NCBI RefSeq assembly: GCF_036373705.1
Contig: NC_089869.1
Coordinates: forward strand, 15,091,550-15,155,549
Length of the DNA: 64,000 nt
Direction: 5' to 3'
Origin: Amia ocellicauda
Taxonomy: Eukaryota > Chordata > Actinopteri > Amiiformes > Amiidae
The notes under the pieces were generated by a model. It saw only the letters and a list, made by a program, of their open reading frames with translations, searched no databases and had not been told where the DNA came from. Positions within the stretch are counted from its first letter, which is position 1. The number at the start of each line of letters is the position of its first letter. The position numbers and the translations under genes are program-made. This document shows, piece after piece, positions 55,043-64,000 of the stretch.

Positions 55043-56775
55043 ATGAGACTGCACGCATTGTTGTGTAGTGCTAAACAATTCAGAGATGTTTTCGATTTCG
55101 GCGGCCGAGAAATTGCGCATTGGTTCCCTGGTCACATGGCGAAAGGTAGGGAAGATGTACGCCGACAGAAAAACGCAACGCAGAGCAGCTTTTATTTCTC
55201 ACTGTGTAGTGCAGCCTGTGGGCAGGACACCAGTGTCAAAATCCAGGGCATACCAGACAGATATTTTGTATGTGCATTGGTGACAAGTGGATGTGCAAAT
55301 GTCCATAATGTGCACGTAAAGATGATGTATGTCATAAAGTTGCTTAACCGCATTATTAATGCTAAAGCAATGCTCGTTAATGTTCAAAGTTGCACATGTA
55401 GACGGTTTACAGTTGCCAAGTACTTGATCAGTTTAACTGTATTAAGTTTTTATTTTATTATATCATAACTACTTTAATATGTCAATATTCTAGTGAAAGT
55501 GTTCTTGGTTATTTTTCATTTTCTCATTTGGTCTTTTCTTTCTCCATTTTCCTTTGCTTAGGTCTCAAACAGATGAAAGCCAACCTGAGAAATGTGGACT
55601 GTATCATAGAAATCCATGATGCCAGAATATCCTTTGTTAAGGGATTTGGTTTTTGCTTTGTTTTGTGTTTGCATGAGAAGACTTGGGTTGTTGTTTAACC
55701 TTGATGTCATCAGACTTGCATCATAGTTATTTACTTCCAACCTGTAACTATAAATCAATGCAATTTTTCCATATGTTTTCACTTGTCTGTTGCACCTTTT
55801 TCTTGCCAAAACTGAACTTTTGTTTTTAAAGAGTCAGGTGATATTTGCAAGGTGAATAAATCTTAACAATCAGCAAGAGCATACCAAATCTTTAAAATGT
55901 CCATGCTGACTCTTCTTTAACGAGACAACATACCATTATCTGGGCGCAATCCTCTCTTTCAGGAGAGTTTACACATCAGACCACATTTACTGGTGCTAAA
56001 CAAAATGGACATTGCAGATCTATCAAACAAGCAGGTATTGTATGGGTTTAATATGTCCTTAGAAATAGTGATAATACACAAAATACAATGCGCAAACAAT
56101 GTATATCATAAACCTACTTCACTGAAATTGATATTTCATGTTTGCGTGGAGTGCTTTGCAATATAATTAATTGAATTTTGTTTTGCAGAACGTTCTTAAA
56201 CAGCTGGCTAAGCAAGGTGTGAAGAATGTTGTGTTTACAGACTGCTTACGGCAAAAAGATGAAAATGTGAAGAAGGTGAGACGCTGGAGAGGAGTAGGAG
56301 GGGGTATGCTTGAATAGCCTTATATCTGTTATGTGTGAAATCTACTACTTGAGGCCCAGGGCATTTTTCTGTTTTTAATCCCACTTAATATCTCCGTTGG
56401 TTAATTGAACTAATTACTCACTTAAAAGCACCAATCCTGTCCCAGGGGTAATTCCGGTGATAGTTCAAAGAGACCTTTAAAAACCTTTTGGATTGGGGCT
56501 CTGAAGAAAACTAGATTACAAGAATGCATTGAAAATAAATGTTCATGATCTTTATATCTGCTGTACAAAACGTGTTTACTCGTGTTTGTTTCAGTGATAC
56601 ATTTTTATGTCCTTCAGGTAGTTCCTATGGTAACTGAGCTTATTAAGAGCAGCTCTCGATTCCACAGGACGGAGGTGAGGGAGTCAAAACAGGCTATAAT
56701 ACAACTGTCTTTGTTTTCTACAGTTAGATATTAACACGTTTGTTTTTAATCCACACCAGTAGCAGGGTATGTGTA

Positions 56776-56820
<45 letters not shown>

Positions 56821-58936
56821 CTGATTATGTTGGAAAATAGTATGAGTAAAGAAATAGTTTTTAATTAGTTGCTTGATTACCATTTCCTTTTTATGTAGGC
56901 CTACTGCATTTTCTATTATTAAGTGTTTGTTGGTTACTTTACTAAAAAATAATGTACGTCAAACCAATTGAGAGCACTGTTTTATCTTTATTATTTTTAG
57001 GACTCAAATTATTGCCTTATGGTGATTGGAGTACCGAATGTTGGGAAGTCTTCTCTAATTAATGCCATAAGAAGAATGAATTTAAAAAAAGGTATAAGAA
57101 AAAGCAATTCGTGCATATATATATATATATATATCTGTGTATGTATATAAACATGTTTATATAAAGCAATATAAGATTTTATATAAAATCACATCACCAT
57201 TTTATATCACAACAAAATATAAGTCCATAACTCCATGATATATCCTTAATGTGATTTATATGCTTTCTCAAAGGCAATGCAATACAATATTTAGTATTGT
57301 GTCTAACTTAAACCTTAACGTGTTCTGCTTATTTTAACTAATGTTTCCATTATTATTATTTTAGGTAAAGCTTCCAGAGTTGGGGGAGAACCAGGCATAA
57401 CCAGAGCAGTTTTAACTAAAATCCAGGTAAACTGTTGTGTTTTAAACCCTGCCAAGGCTTTACTTGTTTTAGAAGGAAGTGTCATGATCTCCTTGAAGTT
57501 AAATCTTCTGTTTCCTTTTTTGTTGTTAAATTTTAATTGATTATGAAGTAATTTTCAGTTTTGACTCCAACGTGTTTCGGCAGGTCTGTGAAAGGCCTCT
57601 TGTGTATTTGCTAGACACGCCTGGAGTCCTTCCCCCAAGGATAGAAAATATAGAAACTGGAATGAAGTTGGCGCTATGTGGTAAGTGCATATACAACTGA
57701 TGTTTTCAAGTGCTGTGATACCATGTCAAGATTTAACATGAGTGGTGTTAGATAAGAGAATGTCCTGTTTGTGGTATCTTGCCCAAAATCATGCCAGAGG
57801 GGAATTGCTCTGGCTTTGTGTTCATTGTTTTAACAAATTAGCCTAATTTGTTAGTTTGTTTGAATTTTACCTAATTTTCTTGAATGTTTATGGAAACATT
57901 GAAATGGTGATATTGATATATGGAGTTGAGATTTTTCAGCTATGCTTAATTGAACTTCTGTTAGACTTTTATCTCTACCTTTGGATCTTAAGATTTCAGT
58001 CATTTCATATATTTTATGTACATGTTAACTGAATCTGGTATTTTATTGGATGTGTGCAAATTAAGAACCTCTATAGATGTCTGAGGTTAGGCTCAATTCA
58101 TTGTCAAATTATTTTCTTTATGTATATTTCTTCTACAGGAACTATACTGGACCATTTAGTTGGTGAAGATGTAATTGCTGATTACTTACTGTATACTTTA
58201 AACAGGCTAGAGAAATTCAGGTAAACCCCACAGTCTTTTTTGTTTTTCCTTTAGTTCAAATGTCCAAGGTACAGTGCCAAAACTCAGTAATCATTGTCAT
58301 GGAATTACTTCTATATATTTAAGTCAGTGGAATTCTGTAATTATAATGGAGGTTGTAAATATGTCAATCTGTGAAAATTGCACTCATACAAAAACAAATA
58401 TACAATTTCACTTTTGTCATGATTAGGTTTTAATAAATCATCTTATATACTATATATCATCATCATTTCCCCAAATTATGTTCACTAGAGTTGTTAAACT
58501 GATATGAGAAACGGTTTAGGCCCTAAAAAATACTCAAATGTAATGTAATTTAGATGTTAATTTATTGTATTTTATTGCCAGCTATGTTGATAAGTATGAG
58601 CTGGAAGAACCATCTGATGACATTCAGCACATCCTAAAAAGAATTGCTGTGAAGCTGGGAAAAACACAGAGAGTGAAAGCTATCACTGGTGTAGGTGAGC
58701 TGTAAACATTAACCTGCTCATAGTTTTTAAACCCCAATTCAACAAAATGTAACAATTACTTTCTTTTGAGAGTTGATTTTACAATGGTCTGAACAAAAAA
58801 TATATTTAGAAATGTCTAATCTTGGTGTGTTCTCTCAGGCGAAGTCACCCTCACCGTGCCAAACTACACGGCTGCTGCTTATGATTTCATCCGAGCTTTC
58901 AGGAAAGGAGAGCTTGGCAGGGTGATGATGGACTGA
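55043..58936 (+). CDS. mtg1: Mitochondrial ribosome-associated GTPase 1 (eleven exons)
   Basis: Exons are 55043-55145, 55562-55626, 55930-56034, 56189-56275, 56618-56674, 57001-57091, 57365-57426, 57584-57680, 58139-58220, 58582-58694 and 58839-58936: 960 nt, 319 residues (human about 334). The protein assists assembly of the large mitochondrial ribosomal subunit at the inner membrane. It is a circularly permuted GTPase: the G4 motif NKMD (80-83) precedes G1 GVPNVGKS (149-156) and G3 DTPG (201-204), with GGEPGITR as the switch region. The N-terminal block AHWFPGHMAKG is diagnostic of the YlqF/MTG1 family, and the first residues are suited to mitochondrial import. Ten exon joins are in phase; nine introns are GT-AG, but intron 2 is AT-AC (U12 type). 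Promoter sequence just upstream has an inverted CCAAT box (CTATTGGTCG) and a TATA-like word. Confidence 0.96.
55627..55929 (+). other. U12-type AT-AC intron in MTG1
   Basis: Intron 2 starts ATATCCTTTG, the exact U12 5' splice consensus. A TTCTTTAAC word, close to the U12 branch consensus TTCCTTAAC, lies about 10 bases before the AC end (GAGACAAC). Using these borders gives uninterrupted ...DAR|IPLSGRNPLFQ, the conserved MTG1 sequence, in phase 0. No GT-AG alternative preserves the protein. Confidence 0.93.
56778..56815. repeat. (TA)n microsatellite in MTG1 intron 5
   Basis: An uninterrupted TA dinucleotide run of about 38 bp. A smaller (AT)n run occurs at about 57,116-57,132 in the next intron. 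Confidence 0.9.
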
Positions 58937-61900
58937 TCAACATACCTACAGAACAAGGTTACACTGGAGTGTCTAAGACTGTACATGTCCAAGGTCACTT
59001 GCATATATTTATTTTGATGGGAAGGCACAAAGGATTTCCCAGAGAAATGGGATACGTGTCCCACAATGAACCTTTATTTTTGCAGTAGCACTTTTGCTCC
59101 TGAGTTTGTAAAATATCATTATTTTAAATATAATGTCATAATATATTTCTGCTCTTTGTAATTAAATCGCAGTGCACAGTATGATTTCTGTTCTTTTTAG
59201 ATAGTAATCCCATACTGTAGTCTGTCAATTCACTTTTTAAGACAATGAATAACAATGCTATTGTTAAAATGCTAATGCACATTGTTTTTCATTGTCTTAA
59301 AAGTCAGTGGGTTTGCTATAAACCATCCGCTACATTCAAAAGGTGTCTGATGTAGAAATGCAGATCTTTACCTGAGCGCGCACATTTCAAAACCCAGCTA
59401 TTTTAAGTCTCCTTCCCTGTGTTGTGCACAAGAGATTCTCTTCCCGATATAACATCAGTTGTTTGATATTCTTCAACCCCAGATTAACCTGTACATCCCA
59501 TTTAGTCAAGTAAGAAATATATATTTGGTTACCTTCTGAACTCTAATGCCTTCTTAAGCTATGTTTATTTGAGATTATAGTGTGGTGGCCAGTAGAGGAT
59601 AGTTGATTTGCCCACCTGCAGTCAAGCCAGTCTTTTTTTTTAATTTCTCTTACATCACTTCCATAGTAAAAGATTATAAGCAGATTTTAACCTCTAAAGA
59701 TGTTATGTCACCTTTACAGTATTTCGTATTGAGAACAAATGGTTATACAATCAAGCACTCTTATCTCATTTAACAGTTTGAATACAGGTTAAAACAAAAC
59801 ATATTAGGTACTTTATTGTTGATGTTTTACATTCTGTTCTATTTTGAGTAAATTAATACATTTTCATATGGACAGTAGTTAACGGTTTAACTAGGATTAG
59901 GATTCTGTTTTCCTTGACCTCAAAATCAATGTTTGCAGCAGCTGAAACTACAGTGAACTAAACATTTGAATATGCACTCAAATTAGAAGGAAAAGAAATA
60001 ACAAACAAAAGAAAGAGGTGCCATTACCTCAGTATTTTTCTTAATATACTTTAATTATAATTTTCATAGGTTTAAGATAGTGATCAAAGTAGTACTATAA
60101 ATGTCCTTAAAAATCTGTAAAATGTATTAACAATACTTAAATCACATATACAAACAGCAATATACAAATTATTTCAATGTTTACATATCGTAAGTGATCA
60201 AGGGTGAACAAGGATCTAGTATTAATTAATCATTTTACAAAACCCACCCTGCTGGTGGCATTTCAACAACTCCTTAACTAACAGCAATTTTGACATTTAT
60301 TAAACATGTGCATTGCAACTACTCCTTTTAAAATATTTTATATTAGGTTCTATAAAGGATTTATAATCTTTGCATTTCAAAACCATTACCAACCTCATCT
60401 ATTTATGCTAAATATCGTAATTTATAAATCTAACAAAATACTTGGAAAGTGTACAGAATGGTTAAAACTTGTATTGTATACAAAGCCTGACCTTCAAACA
60501 ACATTTTTCCATCTGAAAAAGACAATACGGCACAATATCATCATATTGAAAATCCATCAAGCTCAGATATATTTATGAAATAACGTTTTCCAATCATCAG
60601 GCTGCGGAAGTACAGTTTCTGTTGATTGTGCTAAGTATGGTATATTCTGGAGAAATATATCCTGAAAATATTTCCAGCAAAATCAACTAAACATCAAGGA
60701 CAAGCGGCATTAGCTTAAATTAAAGTGGTAGGTTTATAAATGCGGTAACTATTAAAACAGCTATGTTACATTAATATATACAGGATCTGCTATGCACAGC
60801 AAATACATTTATGCTATGTATTTATAAAGGCCAAATTGTAGGCAATCAATTATTTCAAATTGTGAAGAGCCGAATCTGTGACTCACAATTATACAGCTCA
60901 TGTTTTGCACCATTCTGTGTGTGTCCTTGAGCACTTTGTAAGTGCCAGCACATTGGACAGTTTCCCTTTATCAAAGCACATCAGTCCAACAATAATGGAA
61001 TCTCTCCAAACTGCATTTTCAGTAGTGGGCCCATATTGTAAAACGTGTAACTCTCACAGGAGACCTCAGGAGAGATTTAATCATACGAATATATATTATT
61101 AGCATATGGACTTGATGATGGATTAGATTTAAAAATAAAAGTGAACAAATTGAAAACCATGTTTATGTTTGTAATATGTATGGTTTGGCTACTCTTTTGC
61201 AACACGATATGAACCTGATTGTATGAGGTAGACTTGCAATTATGGGATTTAGAAAATGAAGAAAGGTAGCACTCTCCCGACTGGCACTCTGATGGCTGGC
61301 AGTCAAACATTGTCTGTCTAGACCTGACTGATACGATCAATCAAGCAATTCTAGACAGAGAGGTCTGTGACAATGGCTGGGCTTCAGCAGAGAGTGTATA
61401 GCTTATTAAAGTACATACAGAAATAACAGAATGGAATAAGATGAATATATGGCATAATTACTTCCATCCTTATTTTCCTCTGCACCTGCTCCACTAAACT
61501 AAATGCATATGACTTGTTTACACTCCATAATTTACTAAAATATACTAAACTGATTTCTTTGCAGTGGTGTATGTATTAACAAATAGGTATAAAAATATCC
61601 ACTGTCCCTCTCCCTGTTGGAGTTTATAGTATAATAAGCACTCCTTTCATGTACATTAAAACTATGAAATAGTATAATTTCAGGAGTGAACTGAAAGATG
61701 AAGCCAGTCAAACTAAATATGATGATTGAGTGATTCAGAGTAATGGCAAAATCTGAAAATGTATAAACTCGTAATGCTTCCAGTAGCCTCCAAATATATT
61801 TATATCCTTAATGAAGTGTAACTAAAAGTTGTGTTGGCAAGAAAATGCTGGTATACATTTTTCAGTACAAATATATTTTTAAATACACAGTTCAAAATTA

Positions 61901-62551
61901 TAATATTCCAGGATAATTTCGCCTAAAAGTGTACTCTGGCAAGAAGCTCAAGCTTGGTGGCAAATGGATTTTCCTGCACAATAATAATTTGAAATGCACA
62001 AAGCTAGCACAAAATCCACAATCTCCATTGGACATCACATGTCCACACCTCAATCCAGTGCAATATTTGAGATATTAACTGAAAAAAGTAGTTCAGAAGT
62101 GCTAGCCTTGCAGTCTGGAAGAACTGAAGTAGTTTTGTGCAAAGGATATCAATATATGCAATATCCCTCCTAAAAAAGGATTTATTAAAGGATACAGTAA
62201 TCACTCAATGTTATCAGAGTGATAAGAGAATATAAATAATACTGATAAAGGTTAACAAATATGTAACTATTCTTTACAGATATGCTATTGACATTATGTA
62301 TAGTACAATGCATGGAAAAATAGCAACATTTTAAGGCTGAAACAACTTCTACTTATATTTCATTTTGGGTATCAATACATTTGGAGGCTACTGTAAATGG
62401 GCGGAAAACTTAAAGCTGTGAAAATACGTGCGTTATTTCCAAATGTTATAAACACAAAAATTAGTTTATGAAGTATGAAGTAGTTATTTCAAATATATAA
62501 TAGTGTAAATTATGATTTAATATACGCTCATCCTTTCATATAGGGCATCAT

Positions 62552-62589
<38 letters not shown>

Positions 62590-62670
62590 GTGTAACACAT
62601 CATTTTTGAACTCCCAGTTGAGTGATTCTCGATGTAATGGCTGGCATCTCCAAGCATCCATGGCGCTCTT
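58937..62670. other. MTG1 3' region and probable SPRN 3' untranslated region
   Basis: No coding exon is recognised on either strand. The right part should hold the 3' untranslated region of SPRN (transcribed leftwards); several minus-strand AATAAA words exist, for example near 62,175. A (TG)n(TA)n microsatellite lies at about 62,552-62,588. Small open frames here have no recognisable product. Confidence 0.45.
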
Positions 62671-63084
62671 TCAGAAGCTCTTGACCATGGAGATGCTTAT
62701 CAAAGAGAGCGCAGTCGCGATAGTGGGCACGGATGCGCAGTGCTGCGTGGAGGCCGATCTTCTGGCGCTGTAGTAGTCATCTCCCGTCCTGTTGCCGTAT
62801 TGATTGTCACTTGTATCCCTCTCGGAGCTGTCGTCCGACCGATAGCGAGAGGACGCGTACCACCCTCCCGCGGCGACCCCGGCGGCTGCTCCTGCTGCCG
62901 CGGCTCCGGCCACCCTCAGTGATGACGAACCGTACCGGGTGGTCTTAAACCGAGCCCGGGCTCCACGGGCGGAACCCCGGGCTGCGCCTCTCGCACCTCC
63001 CCTGCCCCCCTTTGAGATGACCGTCTCACAGAAGAAGGCGGAGAGCAGGATAACCATCCAGCAGGTGGCCATGGCTCTGTTCAT
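62671..63084 (-). CDS. sprn: Shadow of prion protein (Shadoo)
   Basis: The single coding exon encodes 137 residues. Residues 1-24 are a signal peptide (MNRAMATCWMVILLSAFFCE...). Residues 25-45 are an Arg/Gly-rich repeat region (KGGRGGARGAARGSARGARA). Residues 57-73 form the hydrophobic Ala/Gly-rich core shared with prion protein (RVAGAAAAGAAAGVAAGG). There is one N-glycosylation site (NRT, 98-100) and a hydrophobic C-terminus suited to GPI anchoring. The product should be a small GPI-linked surface glycoprotein, mainly neural in mammals. The start ATG follows a splice acceptor (CCCTGTAG, about 17 bases upstream), so the leader contains an intron, as in mammals. Order MTG1-SPRN and the convergent arrangement match the human 10q26 locus. 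The coding exon is far more GC-rich than its surroundings. Confidence 0.95.
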   Translation of the reverse strand: MNRAMATCWMVILLSAFFCETVISKGGRGGARGAARGSARGARARFKTTRYGSSSLRVAGAAAAGAAAGVAAGGWYASSRYRSDDSSERDTSDNQYGNRTGDDYYSARRSASTQHCASVPTIATALSLISISMVKSF

Positions 63085-63209
63085 GATGACAACTCCACTC
63101 TACAGGGACAGAATGAATACCGATTTTATATTTCACTTTCCTGATCATTTTGTCTGGATAGATTATCCATTAGTGCTCCTGATGGTTGATGTTCTAGAAT
63201 CTAGAATGT

Positions 63210-64000
63210 AGACTCTAGACTCTAGAATCTTTACGTTTGGAGGAATCCGGTAAAGTTAAGGGTAGGGGTGTCCAATTCTCGTATTTGGTATGTGTATTGT
63301 CTTCAGGAATAACATAAGCTCTTAATGACATAACTGAACTAATTGTTTAATTCATGCACTTAAGTGTTACAGTGTAGGCGATTTTAAAAAGACCCATACG
63401 CCCTAATGGACTGTGGCTTAGTGGCCCTCCAGGACAGTAGTCCCATCCCATCATAGCTGGAATCAGGGTAGAAAAGACACTACCTGGTATTGGACAAGGA
63501 CAGGAGGAAATGCATTCATAACTAGGGCATGGGACGAGAAGAACAAGATGGATGTGTGAAGGTGGCGCTGAGCAACAGTAACCAAGGTAAGGTTCAAGGT
63601 AGAGATATGACCTAGATATTGCTGATCACAATTAATGTCTGTATTTGTGTCCTGTGCTACCAATTTATTGTAGAAAGGAAATACAAATAATACAAGTACG
63701 TAGAAATCAAGATTAAATGGGTGATGGTGGGTAGAAATCCCTTTATTGGACAGATTTCATGTACTGTAAGTAGTCCGGGCAGTAATTACCATACTACTCC
63801 AAAGCTTAAACATCAGATGATTCTGGCCAGTTTGAGTGTTGAAAATAAGGCACCATTAGTACTTATACACCCAAATACAGCGAATCCCAGTAACACTGTA
63901 TGTTTTATATATTAAAACAAATCTACATGAAAACAGTTAATCAAGTGTTAATTAACCAGTGTTAATGTATTACACAGTGTAATTAACCACACCTCACCTC
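63210..64000. other. SPRN upstream region to window end
   Basis: The SPRN leader exon and promoter should lie here or just beyond, but I see no clear CpG-rich promoter. A cluster of short TCTAGA/CTAGA palindromic words is present at about 63,190-63,230. No other gene is recognised. Confidence 0.35.

Noticed and set aside
60306-60578. 90-codon open frame
   Set aside because: AT-rich, no splice or promoter context and no recognisable product.
62733-63211. Plus-strand open frames opposite SPRN
   Set aside because: They are shadows of the GC-rich SPRN coding exon.

Overview
This is vertebrate nuclear DNA, most likely from a ray-finned fish. Genes are split by introns with ordinary GT-AG junctions, the DNA is AT-rich with many microsatellites, there are two Tc1-type transposons of the sort common in fish, and the gene content matches vertebrate loci. 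I cannot tell a non-teleost from an early-branching teleost. Gene names come from recognising translated exons; exon borders were set by hand from splice signals and phase.

Left part (1-27,000). About 7.6 kb without a recognisable gene is followed by TMEM72 (+, five coding exons, 8,039-13,233). After a gap comes a CpG-rich promoter-like block (about 16,900-17,335). It is the best candidate for the promoter and non-coding first exon of RASSF4, whose coding exons start 14 kb further on. Between them, on the minus strand, are two related CXC chemokine genes. One is complete (25,248-26,807, four exons, ELR-negative, long basic tail like CXCL9/10/11). In the other only exons 1-2 are clear (22,779-23,047).

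Middle (27,000-42,100). Two copies of one dispersed repeat flank the complete chemokine gene. A minisatellite of about 59 units of 32 bp (28,921-30,804) has a 352-bp higher-order period in its right half. RASSF4 (+, ten coding exons, 31,667-42,109) carries DEPP1 antisense in an intron, as in human. DEPP1 has a TATA promoter with a FOXO-type site, and its frame is cut by an in-frame TGA 44 codons before a possible conserved C-terminus.

Right part (42,100-64,000). A 1.59-kb Tc1 element with a frameshifted transposase is followed by PAOX (+, seven exons, ending in the peroxisomal signal SKL), MTG1 (+, eleven exons, with an AT-AC U12-type intron) and SPRN (-, single coding exon, the prion-related Shadoo). 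A second, decayed Tc1 element sits in PAOX intron 6. Related 140-160 bp segments lie upstream of both PAOX and MTG1, and a partial copy of MTG1 exon 1 lies about 630 bp upstream of the real one.

The window joins two blocks that in human are far apart on chromosome 10: TMEM72-RASSF4-DEPP1 (10q11, near CXCL12) and PAOX-MTG1-SPRN (10q26). The genes do not form one pathway: renal membrane protein, chemokines, Ras effector, FOXO-responsive stress gene, polyamine catabolism, mitochondrial ribosome assembly and a GPI-anchored neural protein.
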